Positions 24,770 to 33,300 are shown, counted from the first letter of the stretch. The stretch is 64,000 nt of DNA from Runella sp. MFBS21 (GCF_029433105.1 NZ_JARNTW010000014.1:1-64000); one strand, 5' to 3'. The notes: generated by a model not told the origin, from the letters alone. Numbers and translations are program-made.

Positions 24770-25435
24770 ATGGGAGCTTTAGAAGTGGCAATCCAAAGTT
24801 ATTGTGGAGCGGCAGATAGGTTGAATGTTTCGCCTGAGGGTATAAGAAACGATGTTGATATTGTAATGAGGGCTTTTCCATTGGGAAGAATTTTTCTCCA
24901 TCATTTTTTAAATGGAGGTGGAGGGAATCTCATTATCCCAACGGAAGGCATAATTGAAAATGATGAAGGTGTAAAAACAAATATTCAAGGTCATCTTTCC
25001 AGAGATATTTCATCGGAGCAAGGCATTATTCCAAATAATCAAGGCAGATATCATCAACGTAACTTTCAGATGGCATTTGGAAGTCTTAACTTTCAGTGGA
25101 AAATAGCTCGACGCACCCAAGTTGAAAATGGGGAGATTTGCATTGTTGACTTGTGGTTTGTGAATCGCTATCGTTGGCATGAAACAGTCGCTAGAATTTC
25201 GCAGTGTATGCACCGAGCATATACCCGATCTTCAGGTATGGAATATGATATGATTGGTAAAAGGGTGTTTTATATTTATCGGAAACGTACAGAAGGCCAA
25301 GATACATTTCTCAGATGTGACCAGAATACCCCCTTTTTACGAGAACTTAGAGAGCGAAATCAGCCAGCACCCCATACGGGTAGAGATGTGGGGGTGATAT
25401 ATCCCGATAGTCAATCTTATTTTGAAATTCAATAA
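24770..25435 (+). CDS. Unknown leaderless protein, possible T6SS effector
   Basis: The 221-residue product has no signal peptide or membrane segment and no recognised domain. Visible features are a Gly-rich turn 'HHFLNGGGGNLIIP' near residue 45, 'GHLSRDIS' near 75, an aromatic block 'QMAFGSLNFQWKIA' near 100, and a Trp/Arg-rich 'IVDLWFVNRYRWHET' near 127. It lies 8 bp after an exported protein and 66 bp before the caspase-fold gene. Position in the T6SS island and absence of leader are compatible with an effector, which is inference only. Confidence 0.5.
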   Translation: MGALEVAIQSYCGAADRLNVSPEGIRNDVDIVMRAFPLGRIFLHHFLNGGGGNLIIPTEGIIENDEGVKTNIQGHLSRDISSEQGIIPNNQGRYHQRNFQMAFGSLNFQWKIARRTQVENGEICIVDLWFVNRYRWHETVARISQCMHRAYTRSSGMEYDMIGKRVFYIYRKRTEGQDTFLRCDQNTPFLRELRERNQPAPHTGRDVGVIYPDSQSYFEIQ

Positions 25436-25501
25436 ATTAAGGTAGACCATTCCAGTGAGTTATCAAATCAAATGTAGTATTACTCAGATTCACTGTTAGT
25501 T

Positions 25502-26428
25502 ATGAATGCTCTTATTTTTGCATCCCAAGAAAGACAAGGCTTTTTGCCTGCTGCGGGAGCTTTTCGGCAGTATTTAAGGCAGGAAGGGTATCAAGTAAAT
25601 CAAATAAGTTTTGAAGTCAATGCCCTAGAAGATTCTTCTGAAAGAGATTCGGTAAGAACACAAATTGGTAATTTTCAGAACAATTATGATTTGGTGGCTT
25701 ATTTTGGGCATGGAGGAAGTCATTCTCTTATCTCTTCCGATATGACGGTCAGGCAGTTTTGTGATATTTTTAGGGGTAGAATCAACCGTGGCGCAAAGAT
25801 TATACTGTATGCTTGTAGTACAGGGACTCCTGGTGGATTTGCGCAGCAAATCAGCCGTCAATTTGCTGATTCTACGGTATATGCCCACACTACTGCCGAA
25901 GACGCTACCCGCAATCCCGCCGTGGTAGTATATCCAGAGCTTCATCCTGTGGCTAACCAAAACTATATCGTTCATCCTAACAGCTATTTGTGGCCCTTTT
26001 GGGTACGGAAAATACTAGAAGCTAACGGCAGCATGTATTGGCGTGAATACCCTTTTCAAAATATCGAAATCATCGGAAAAGAGTTATTTGAATATGCTAT
26101 CCAAAATCACTCATTGATAGAAGAAGAAGCGGCGGCTTATTTGGCCGATGAACGAGCAACAGAAGGAGCAGCTCGTTTGGGGCGTCGCTATGCCCAAGTC
26201 ACCTCGCGTGCATTGCGAATGGTAGGGGGAGTTAGGGCTTTTGAGGCTCATCGTGGCGAATCTTCGAGAGCGCAGCGTATTCGTCGACGTGCCGAAGAAG
26301 AAAGCGCGCGTTTAGCTATGGCTGAAGCAAGAATGGAAACCGTAACTTCAATGAACTCACTAATAAGCCGTATAGGGAGTTTACCACCTGTAGAGGACAT
26401 TCTTAAACTGATGCGATTTCGGAGATAG
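25502..26428 (+). CDS. Caspase-fold cysteine protease candidate
   Basis: The 308-residue product has an alpha/beta N-terminal domain (about 1-170) with a His/Cys dyad in caspase-fold order: 'VAYFGHGGSHSL' (His70) and 'IILYACSTGTPGG' (Cys105), each at the end of a hydrophobic strand. That matches CHAT, metacaspase and DUF4347-like proteins. The C-terminal third (about 200-308) is Ala/Arg/Glu-rich and helical. There is no signal peptide. It lies between unrecognised genes just upstream of clpV, which suggests a T6SS effector or an associated defence protease. The exact clan member cannot be fixed by eye. Confidence 0.7.
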   Translation: MNALIFASQERQGFLPAAGAFRQYLRQEGYQVNQISFEVNALEDSSERDSVRTQIGNFQNNYDLVAYFGHGGSHSLISSDMTVRQFCDIFRGRINRGAKIILYACSTGTPGGFAQQISRQFADSTVYAHTTAEDATRNPAVVVYPELHPVANQNYIVHPNSYLWPFWVRKILEANGSMYWREYPFQNIEIIGKELFEYAIQNHSLIEEEAAAYLADERATEGAARLGRRYAQVTSRALRMVGGVRAFEAHRGESSRAQRIRRRAEEESARLAMAEARMETVTSMNSLISRIGSLPPVEDILKLMRFRR

Positions 26429-26462
26429 TAGTTTCTTAAAAAATTGTTTCAGAGAAGTTTTT

Positions 26463-26477
26463 TTTACCGCTTGATAA
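26463..26477 (+). promoter_or_regulatory. Island motif copy 5: TTTACCGCTTGATAA
   Basis: It matches the ACCGTTTGATAA core at 11 of 12 positions and lies 61 nt upstream of the unknown gene at 26539. Confidence 0.4.
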
Positions 26478-26538
26478 CATTCTATTGACCTATACAGCAT
26501 AGGGCCTTAATATTGAGTTTTACTTAATTCGTAACAAA

Positions 26539-27102
26539 ATGCTCAACGCTAATCTTGAATTTGATCAGATTCCGCTCAATCATCGAAGATCGTTTAATGG
26601 ACTTCATGCTCAAAAACAAAAAATAGCAGTAGGTACCTTACTTTACAAGTTTACTGACTGGGAAGTTTTCAATTCTTATACAGACACTGCCAACCAACTC
26701 AAAGAATCGGTCTCGGCTTTTTGGGGCACTTTGGGCGATTTGCATGATGTATTGGCTTATGCTACTCAGTCCAATAAGAGTTTGCTAGACTGTATTCGGC
26801 GACGTAATGCGGTATTGCACAATTGGAATGGCCTTAATTCTTTGGTGATCATACGACTTCGACAAGACGTGGTTGGATTTGTGGGAAATATTGGTCCCCA
26901 AACCGAAAAAGGCTATGCCGAACAGTATATGAAAAGGCAGGGCTATACCGCCGCTATTCAGCTCTGGGGCGGAGCTTCGCAGGTGTATTTGCCAGGACTT
27001 ACGCGGCTACATGTAGAAGAAGTAGTACCTTCTGCTACTGTATTGGTACGTGATCCTGTACCCGATATCGTGGCCTTTTTGGAAGAATATAACCTAGTAT
27101 AA
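26539..27102 (+). CDS. Unknown soluble protein in the T6SS island
   Basis: The 187-residue product has no signal peptide, membrane helix or recognised domain. It has an acidic, Leu-rich first half ('TDTANQLKESVSAFWGTLGDL') and a beta-rich second half with 'LVIIRLRQDVVGFVGNIGP', 'GYAEQYMKRQGYTAAIQLWG' and 'LHVEEVVPSATVLV'. It has its own upstream motif copy and a 178-bp gap before clpV. The start at 26539 is the first ATG and gives a normal-looking N-terminus. Confidence 0.5.
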   Translation: MLNANLEFDQIPLNHRRSFNGLHAQKQKIAVGTLLYKFTDWEVFNSYTDTANQLKESVSAFWGTLGDLHDVLAYATQSNKSLLDCIRRRNAVLHNWNGLNSLVIIRLRQDVVGFVGNIGPQTEKGYAEQYMKRQGYTAAIQLWGGASQVYLPGLTRLHVEEVVPSATVLVRDPVPDIVAFLEEYNLV

Positions 27103-27177
27103 ATCATGCCCTAAATAGGGGGCTTGCACTCTAAATTGGTATATTCTAAACAAAAGCTACCGTTTACTCAATAATGC

Positions 27178-27208
27178 TTGACATTGGGAGGTGTCTTTTC
27201 TAAGTTTG
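27178..27208 (+). promoter_or_regulatory. Bacteroidota-type promoter for clpV
   Basis: TTG at 27178-27180, a 20-nt spacer and TAAGTTTG at 27201-27208 match the -33 TTG / -7 TAnnTTTG consensus. The predicted start lies about 65 nt upstream of the clpV ATG. Confidence 0.55.
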
Positions 27209-27280
27209 AAAAGTGTTATGATAAAGTGAGTTCGGATTTTTAGGTTCTCGGCACAAGACTTCTAAACACTTAAACCCTTT

Positions 27281-29779
27281 ATGCTTTCTACCCTTACATT
27301 CAGTAGCGACCTCAAACGTGCGGTTCAGATAGCTCAGTCTGTAGCAAAAGAAAATCAGCAGGCTAATTATTCGCCGGGGCATTTGCTCAAGGGGATTTTG
27401 CATAATGACGTAGGGCTGTCGAGTATCCTTGCTTCGTGGGACGTCGATGTGCACTACTTGAGAGATTGGGCAGATATTAGGATAGAAAAATATCCCAAAT
27501 CCGCACGGCCAGTAAGTGATATAAGAGGCGACGCGCAAGTACAAGCCGTGTATGAGGTATCAGATGTGATACGAATGAAGTTGGGTGAAGAAGAGGTCTC
27601 TCCTTTGGCTGTTTTGACGGCTATTGCAAGGCCAGGGGTAGGCTTTCAGAAAGACCAACTAAAATCATTTCCTCTTACAGAGACCGAGCTGCTCGCCAAA
27701 GCTATGGAAGGGGCTGGGGTGCAAAGTAGTGTAACTCCTGCCAATGGGAGTAAAAATAACACGTCGGGAGGCACAAAAACTGATACTTCAGGACAAAAAA
27801 CATTACATAAGTATTGTGTCGACAAAACGGCCATTGCAAGGGAAGGAAAACTCGACCCCATCATCGGGCGCGATAAAGAAACCCGTATGACCATCGAAAT
27901 CTTAGGTCGCCGTACTAAACCAAATGTAATCATTGTGGGAGAACCTGGGGTAGGAAAAACCGCCTTGGTAGAAGGGCTCGCCCAATTGATTGTTGCTGAA
28001 CAGGTGCCGGGGCATTTGCAAAATGCAGCTTTGCTTCAGCTAGACATGGGGGCTTTGATTGCGGGAGCCTCTTACAAAGGAGAAATTGAAGATCGACTTA
28101 AAAATATCATTGCCGAAGTAAAACAGTTAGACAGAGCGCTGCTTTTTATTGACGAAATCCACATCTTAATGGACCCGCAGAGTGGGGCAATGGGACTAGT
28201 CAACCTCCTAAAGCCAGAACTTGCTCGGGGCGAGTTGACTGTAATTGGGGCTACTACACTAGATGAGTTTAGAAAATACATGGAGCCTGATGAGGCCTTT
28301 AGTCGTCGTTTTGAATTGGTAAAAGTAGAAGAACCTGACGAGACAACAGCCGCACGGATGATTGGTAAAGTTGTTCCTTTATTTGAAGAACATCACCAAA
28401 TAAAGGTAGGTGAGGGCACTATCTCCGAAACCGTCCGCTTGGCAAGACGTTATATCAAAGATCGCCGATTGCCAGATGCTGCTATTGATCTCATCGACCG
28501 CACCATGGCCGCTATGAAACTCATGAGCGAAACTACGCAGCGCGAGATTGATTTTTTGCGTGAAGAATTGTCGCTTTTGCAAGCTTCGCATGGTGGAGGA
28601 GATCCATTGTTATACCTACAAGAATTGCGTTGGTTCGAACGGCAGTTGCAGCATCGGCTAAGTCCCATTTTGTTGGGTCAGCTGGAAGAACAACTTGATT
28701 TGTCCCAGCTAGAACTACCTGAAGCGGTTGCCGAACATTTGCAACTATTGGTTGAGCAATTAGAAACCTTAGGAAAGCGAGAAAAAGAAGCGGTTCAGAA
28801 ACATGATGTTGCGGCGGTGGTAGCTCACAAGACGGGTATTCCTTTAGGAAAATTGCAATCCAAAGAACGTGAGAAGCTGCTACAACTAAACGAACACCTC
28901 AAAAAACGGGTCATTGGGCAAGACCATGCGATTCAGGTTATTGCAGATGCAATTCTCGAAAATCGTTCGGGATTGAGTCGTCCGGGGCAGCCGATTGGGT
29001 CTTTTTTCTTTTCGGGACCTACTGGCACCGGAAAAACTGAACTTGCCAAAACGATGGCAGATTTTCTGTTCAATGACGAAAAAGCCCTTATCCGCTTCGA
29101 TATGTCGGAGTTTAAAGAAGAACATTCCGCAGCGGTTTTGTACGGAGCGCCTCCTGGCTATGTAGGTTATGAAGAAGGGGGGCTATTGGTCACTAAAATC
29201 AAGCAACAGCCTTTTGCTATTGTATTGTTTGACGAAATAGAAAAAGCGCATCCTTCGGTTTTTGATTTGTTTTTGCAGATTTTGGATGAAGGAACCCTAC
29301 ACGACCGTCTTGGGCGCGAGGGTGATTTTTCGAATGCCATCATTTTATTTACTTCCAATATCGGTGCAGAGTGGATTACCGAACAATTTGGGAAAGGCAC
29401 GATTCCCGCCTCTAATGACATACTTGATTTGATGACTAAGCATTTTCGGCCGGAGTTTTTGGGGCGTCTCACCGAGATTATTCCATTTAGTCCCATTACT
29501 GAGAAAGCCGTTATCAATATCTTCAATATTCAGTTGAAGCCTTTAGAAAAGCTATTGGAAAAACAAGGAATTACTTTGCAGATTGACGATGAGGCACGTA
29601 AAGCCCTTGCACTTGAAGGCTTTACACCAAAATACGGCGCGCGTCCTATTCGTGGTGTGATCCGTAATCGCATTCGCCGGCCTCTGTCGAGGATGATTGT
29701 GGCGGGCGAAATCGGCAAAGGCTCTGAAGTAAGACTGAAATTGGGGGAGAATGGGGAGTTTGAATGGGAGAAAGTGTGA
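27281..29779 (+). CDS. tssH: T6SS sheath-recycling ATPase TssH (ClpV)
   Basis: The 832-residue product is a two-ring AAA+ Clp/Hsp100 protein. It has a Clp N-terminal double repeat (1-150; 'FSSDLKRAVQIAQS', 'YSPGHLLKGIL') and a first AAA with Walker A GEPGVGKT near 219 and Walker B 'LLFIDEIHIL'. A short middle region lies at about 400-520. The second AAA has GPTGTGKTE near 578 and 'IVLFDEIEKAHPS', and a C-terminal D2 small domain follows. ClpV disassembles the contracted TssB/TssC sheath. The locus context and a shorter middle region than ClpB support TssH over ClpB. Confidence 0.9.
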   Translation: MLSTLTFSSDLKRAVQIAQSVAKENQQANYSPGHLLKGILHNDVGLSSILASWDVDVHYLRDWADIRIEKYPKSARPVSDIRGDAQVQAVYEVSDVIRMKLGEEEVSPLAVLTAIARPGVGFQKDQLKSFPLTETELLAKAMEGAGVQSSVTPANGSKNNTSGGTKTDTSGQKTLHKYCVDKTAIAREGKLDPIIGRDKETRMTIEILGRRTKPNVIIVGEPGVGKTALVEGLAQLIVAEQVPGHLQNAALLQLDMGALIAGASYKGEIEDRLKNIIAEVKQLDRALLFIDEIHILMDPQSGAMGLVNLLKPELARGELTVIGATTLDEFRKYMEPDEAFSRRFELVKVEEPDETTAARMIGKVVPLFEEHHQIKVGEGTISETVRLARRYIKDRRLPDAAIDLIDRTMAAMKLMSETTQREIDFLREELSLLQASHGGGDPLLYLQELRWFERQLQHRLSPILLGQLEEQLDLSQLELPEAVAEHLQLLVEQLETLGKREKEAVQKHDVAAVVAHKTGIPLGKLQSKEREKLLQLNEHLKKRVIGQDHAIQVIADAILENRSGLSRPGQPIGSFFFSGPTGTGKTELAKTMADFLFNDEKALIRFDMSEFKEEHSAAVLYGAPPGYVGYEEGGLLVTKIKQQPFAIVLFDEIEKAHPSVFDLFLQILDEGTLHDRLGREGDFSNAIILFTSNIGAEWITEQFGKGTIPASNDILDLMTKHFRPEFLGRLTEIIPFSPITEKAVINIFNIQLKPLEKLLEKQGITLQIDDEARKALALEGFTPKYGARPIRGVIRNRIRRPLSRMIVAGEIGKGSEVRLKLGENGEFEWEKV

Positions 29780-29813
29780 CCTTTCGATAATATTTTAAAA
29801 ATAAATATACCCA

Positions 29814-30380
29814 ATGGGATTATCTTTACCTAACGTTACGTGGATTGGAGTAGGTGCTAAATATGGCGGTTTTTTGGGCGGTATCGGTGCCGAAACTACT
29901 ACTGGATGGATGATGAATTTAGGTTCTTATGACCGCGTCATTTTCAATGTTGAAAGTATCAAAATAGGTCTTGGTCTAGGCGGGGGAACGGGGGCGTGTT
30001 TTATTGTGGCTCTCAATTGCCTAAGTCCACAGGCTCTAGTAACAGACACTTATGAAGTGCAAGGAAACATCGACTTAGGGGTTTCATTGGGTAATCGTTG
30101 GGGAGGATTTGCACGAAGTGCGATACGGCATCTTCGCCCGTTTATGGATATGGGACCTCAAGCTGCTCGAATGATTATTGAGGGTTCTAGGCACGCAGAT
30201 GACCTTCGAAACTTGGGGCATTTGCTGTATAACAATTATGGATTGCTAACACAAGGAAAATCTACGCCCCAATTGATAACGATAGATATACCTGTAGGTG
30301 GTTTTGCGGCAGAGTTGAGTATTACGAGTAGTTTCCAAAAGTTTTCGATTGTTGATTATATCGTAGCTCCACCTCAATAA
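29814..30380 (+). CDS. Gly-rich unknown protein next to clpV
   Basis: The 188-residue product is not recognised. The N-terminal half is rich in Gly and hydrophobic residues in short strands ('WIGVGAKYGGFLGGIGAE', 'IKIGLGLGGGTGACFIVAL'), followed by a helical part near 115-150 ('ARMIIEGSRHADDLRNLGHLLY') and a last beta segment. There is no signal peptide. Such Gly-strand patterns occur in membrane-inserting or barrel-like proteins, so a membrane-active effector or an immunity protein is possible. It lies 34 bp after clpV and 126 bp before the amidase-like gene. Confidence 0.5.
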   Translation: MGLSLPNVTWIGVGAKYGGFLGGIGAETTTGWMMNLGSYDRVIFNVESIKIGLGLGGGTGACFIVALNCLSPQALVTDTYEVQGNIDLGVSLGNRWGGFARSAIRHLRPFMDMGPQAARMIIEGSRHADDLRNLGHLLYNNYGLLTQGKSTPQLITIDIPVGGFAAELSITSSFQKFSIVDYIVAPPQ

Positions 30381-30506
30381 ATTAAGTAATAAAGACCCCA
30401 ATAGGGATAAATACGTGATTTTAAAATCAAGGGTTTTTACGCTTAAAAGATTGATAGTTAAGATGTAATTTTGTTTTGTCAATAAGGTAAATGAAACTAA
30501 AATTAG

Positions 30507-30983
30507 ATGTTAACAATCATGGGACTAAACTTACTACTAAATAGGAGAATATTAAATTGGGTATCAAGGAAAATAGGACACCAAGTAGGAAATGGCGAAT
30601 GTTGGACATTAGCTGAAACAGCCCTCAGAGAATCAGAAGCGCGGACGTCCAGTGATATTATGGGTGCCGACAATCTCACCGCAGATGCCGATTATAGATG
30701 GGGAGAGTTAGTAGGAGAATTATCCCAGTTGGCTGAAGGAGACATCATTCAGTTTCGGAATTATGTTGTGACCGTTGATAATGGCTCCTCTTGGTGGCAG
30801 GAGAGTCGCCCGCACCATACCGCGATTGTAGCTTCAGTAGGGGCAAATGGTGTCGTTGAAGTGTTGGAGTGTAATGTTAAAGGCTCGCGGCGAGTACAGC
30901 GAAATACGTTGTATTTTCAGCGGAGTAGCAGTGTATCAATAAGTGGTAGTTGGTTTTTTTATCATCCTCAACCACGTGCGTAA
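30507..30983 (+). CDS. NlpC/P60- or CHAP-like Cys/His amidase, candidate T6SS effector
   Basis: The 158-residue product has a papain-like amidase pattern: 'GNGECWTLAETAL' with Cys32 at a helix start and 'RPHHTAIVASV' with His104 at a strand start, 70 residues apart. A third polar residue follows in 'VEVLECNVKG'. 'EGDIIQFRNYVV' before the His is typical of CHAP and NlpC/P60 enzymes, which cut amide bonds in cell-wall peptides. The lack of a signal peptide and its place between clpV and tssB suit a T6SS peptidoglycan-hydrolase effector delivered to the periplasm of rivals. No immunity gene is obvious next to it. An ATG at 30519 is an alternative start. Confidence 0.7.
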   Translation: MLTIMGLNLLLNRRILNWVSRKIGHQVGNGECWTLAETALRESEARTSSDIMGADNLTADADYRWGELVGELSQLAEGDIIQFRNYVVTVDNGSSWWQESRPHHTAIVASVGANGVVEVLECNVKGSRRVQRNTLYFQRSSSVSISGSWFFYHPQPRA

Positions 30984-31044
30984 AATAAACATATTACGTA
31001 AAAATACCTGATTTGAAAAATTGCGTATTTTCACTATAAAATCC

Positions 31045-31077
31045 TTGAGAATCAATAAATACCTTTGTAAGGTCAAT
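31045..31077 (+). promoter_or_regulatory. Probable promoter of the tssB operon
   Basis: TACCTTTG at 31070-31077 fits the -7 TAnnTTTG box, with TTG at 31045-31047 upstream (22-nt spacer, slightly long). The predicted start lies near 31083, about 22 nt before the tssB ATG. Confidence 0.5.
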
Positions 31078-31104
31078 CAAACAAACCCCTAACAACCTTT
31101 AACT

Positions 31105-31560
31105 ATGGCAATCGAAAAACCTCAACTCGGCGGCGTCATCATTGACGAAGGCACAAGCGAAGCAATCAAGCTTCTGCATGATAATAAAACGGCGATTGTG
31201 AGCAAGTTTACGGCCGATTCTATGAGTCAAGCGCCCGTAGAAGGAATTCAAAAATTGCAAGAGGCATTTGACCATTTTCAACCTCAAGTAGACATTACGC
31301 ATACAACCGAAGAAGGCCAAGAAGTAAACGAAACTTTGAACTTTACGAGCTTGAGTGCCTTTACTGTCAAAGGGATGATTGAGCAGAGTGGATTTTTGCA
31401 AGAATTGAAAGGTAAAGAAGATGACTATCAGACGCTTATCAAAAGACTGATGACCAACAAAGTATTTCAGAAACTTTTGGCCGACCCTGCTGGCAAAGCT
31501 GCTTTTTTGGAAGCATTGAATGCAATGATTGTCGAACTTGATGATGTTGATGGCGAATAA
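31105..31560 (+). CDS. tssB: T6SS sheath small subunit TssB (VipA-like)
   Basis: The 151-residue product matches the T6SSiii TssB type: an N-terminal 'LGGVIIDEGTSEAIKLL', a central 'GIQKLQEAFDHFQPQVDI', 'LNFTSLSAFTVKGMIEQSG' and a C-terminal helix 'TNKVFQKLLADPAGKAAFL'. TssB pairs with TssC to form the contractile sheath. It is 64 bp upstream of tssC and is the usual first gene of the core. Confidence 0.9.
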   Translation: MAIEKPQLGGVIIDEGTSEAIKLLHDNKTAIVSKFTADSMSQAPVEGIQKLQEAFDHFQPQVDITHTTEEGQEVNETLNFTSLSAFTVKGMIEQSGFLQELKGKEDDYQTLIKRLMTNKVFQKLLADPAGKAAFLEALNAMIVELDDVDGE

Positions 31561-31624
31561 CGCCCCATTCACATTTGACACTAATCTGACTTTATGACTC
31601 ACTTTTGCAACTAATAAGCTTATC

Positions 31625-32980
31625 ATGGCACAAGAAGAACAATTACCCCAGTCAAAAGAACTCACCAAAGAAAAAGCCGCTCCACGTCCTCTTACCCAGA
31701 CCGTTCAGCAACTAGCCAAATACGGCGGTTTTGAATTTATCAAAACAATCGTGGATGGTACCGAAAACATGGACCCTACCAAAAAAGCAAGAAAGGCCAT
31801 GTTTATGGAAGAAGATGAAAATAAAGCGGATCGTAAAAAGCTAAAAAAACGTCTTCAAGCGGTGGCAGATTTATTGTCTGCTCATGATAATGTAGCAGAT
31901 ATGGTAGCTGAAGCCGAAGAAAAAGCCGCTTCTGCTAGTGAGACACTTAAGTCAAACTTGCTCAACTGCCTGAGCCAAACAGAAGAACTCGAACGCTCTT
32001 ATCGTTCATTGGCTTTGTTTTTTGAAAATGCCGCCGAAGAAAAAATCAAAAACTTAACACTTTTTGATGCGGGACTTGATGCTACTACCGACACCGACGG
32101 CTTCAGCAATCCCACTGGAATCTTTGAGCAAGTTGCCAGGGAGCTTCGTGACAACTACGATCGTTTTGACCTTACCAACAACTATTCATTGCTTGTATTG
32201 CCAGGCTGGTTGAAAAAAAACACCATCGTAGACAAGTGGGCGGAGCTTGCGCACCAAAACAAAACAATGCTTTTGACAGATTATCGCCACTTAGACAGTG
32301 CCGAAGACGTAGAAGCAATGTTTGATAGAGACAAACTCACTGGTTCTGATCCACATAAGGCGCACGTAATGATGCCTTGCAATTGGGTGGTAGGCCGTGA
32401 AGCCAACACTGAGATTGGCGAAGAAGAGCACCTTTTTATACCCCCATCAATGGCTCTTGCTGGCTTACTTTGGGGCGGTAATATCGCCCAACCAGCCGCA
32501 GGTTTGGCACATGGTAAGCTCAAGATGGCTTCTGGTACTCGCTTTACGATGCGCAAAAACGAAGTCGCCCAACTAGAGAGCAAAGGTCTTATTCCGCTCA
32601 TTTATGAATGGGGAAGAGTAGTGCCCCAATCGGCTAAAACATTGTTTGACGGAGATAATGTAGGCTTACAGACGTACAGTGTGGTACGGGTTTTTGATTG
32701 GGTGGGTAAGATTATGCAAGATTTCTTGAATCGCCGTACTTTCGAAAATATCGACAATCGCATGCTCGAAGACATCAAAAAGCAGATGTCGAAGTTTCTG
32801 GCCGAGATTCGGGGACCAGGCAAAATCATCGAAGACTATCGCAATCTAGAGGTAAAACGGAATCCTGCCAAACCTACGCACGTGATTATAAACGTGGATT
32901 TAAAACCGTTTTTTCCTGCTAAGGTCTTTGCTATCAACATGACAGGTACCAAGGGCGACTGGGACGCTGATATTAAATAA
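31625..32980 (+). CDS. tssC: T6SS sheath large subunit TssC (VipB-like)
   Basis: The 451-residue product is a TssC sheath protein of the Bacteroidota type. It has an N-terminal charged region ('KAAPRPLTQTVQQLAKYGG'), a long coiled segment near 60-125, 'LTNNYSLLVLPGWLKKNTI' near 180, the conserved 'MPCNWVVGREANTEIGEE' near 248 and 'LESKGLIPLIYEWGRV' near 318. 'FLNRRTFENIDNRMLEDIKKQM' spans residues 358-380, split here for brevity. The final strand 'THVIINVDLKPFFPA' handshakes with TssB. It lacks nothing expected of a functional sheath subunit. Confidence 0.93.
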   Translation: MAQEEQLPQSKELTKEKAAPRPLTQTVQQLAKYGGFEFIKTIVDGTENMDPTKKARKAMFMEEDENKADRKKLKKRLQAVADLLSAHDNVADMVAEAEEKAASASETLKSNLLNCLSQTEELERSYRSLALFFENAAEEKIKNLTLFDAGLDATTDTDGFSNPTGIFEQVARELRDNYDRFDLTNNYSLLVLPGWLKKNTIVDKWAELAHQNKTMLLTDYRHLDSAEDVEAMFDRDKLTGSDPHKAHVMMPCNWVVGREANTEIGEEEHLFIPPSMALAGLLWGGNIAQPAAGLAHGKLKMASGTRFTMRKNEVAQLESKGLIPLIYEWGRVVPQSAKTLFDGDNVGLQTYSVVRVFDWVGKIMQDFLNRRTFENIDNRMLEDIKKQMSKFLAEIRGPGKIIEDYRNLEVKRNPAKPTHVIINVDLKPFFPAKVFAINMTGTKGDWDADIK

Positions 32981-33003
32981 CAACCAAAAAATACAACAAA
33001 ATC

Positions 33004-33300
33004 ATGGGACAGCCTGCCGCAAGAGTAGGGGATAATCACGTATGCCCAATGGTAACTGGAGTGGTGCCTCATGTGGGAGGACCCATCTTACCCCTACCAA
33101 TCGTATCAAAAGTTCTTATCGCAGGAATGCCCGCTGCTACTGTAGGAACGATGTGTACCTGCGCAGGTCCTCCGGATACTATCGTGAAGGGGTCGGCTAC
33201 TGTGTTTATTGAAGGTAAGCCCGCCGCTCGTATGGGAGATATGACGGTTCACGGTGGTACGATTGCAATGGGCGCTCCTACAGTCTTAATTGGAGGGTAA
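33004..33300 (+). CDS. PAAR-domain spike-tip protein
   Basis: The 98-residue product is a compact PAAR protein (MGQPAARVGDNHVCPM, 'GPILPL', 'PAATVGTMCTCAGPPD', 'GKPAARMGDMTVHGG') with conserved His/Cys residues for the zinc site. It caps the VgrG spike. No extra toxin domain is fused. Confidence 0.92.
   Translation: MGQPAARVGDNHVCPMVTGVVPHVGGPILPLPIVSKVLIAGMPAATVGTMCTCAGPPDTIVKGSATVFIEGKPAARMGDMTVHGGTIAMGAPTVLIGG

Noticed and set aside
27281-29779. ClpB chaperone instead of ClpV
   Set aside because: The middle region is shorter than the ClpB coiled-coil and the gene is in a T6SS core; a phylogeny would settle it.
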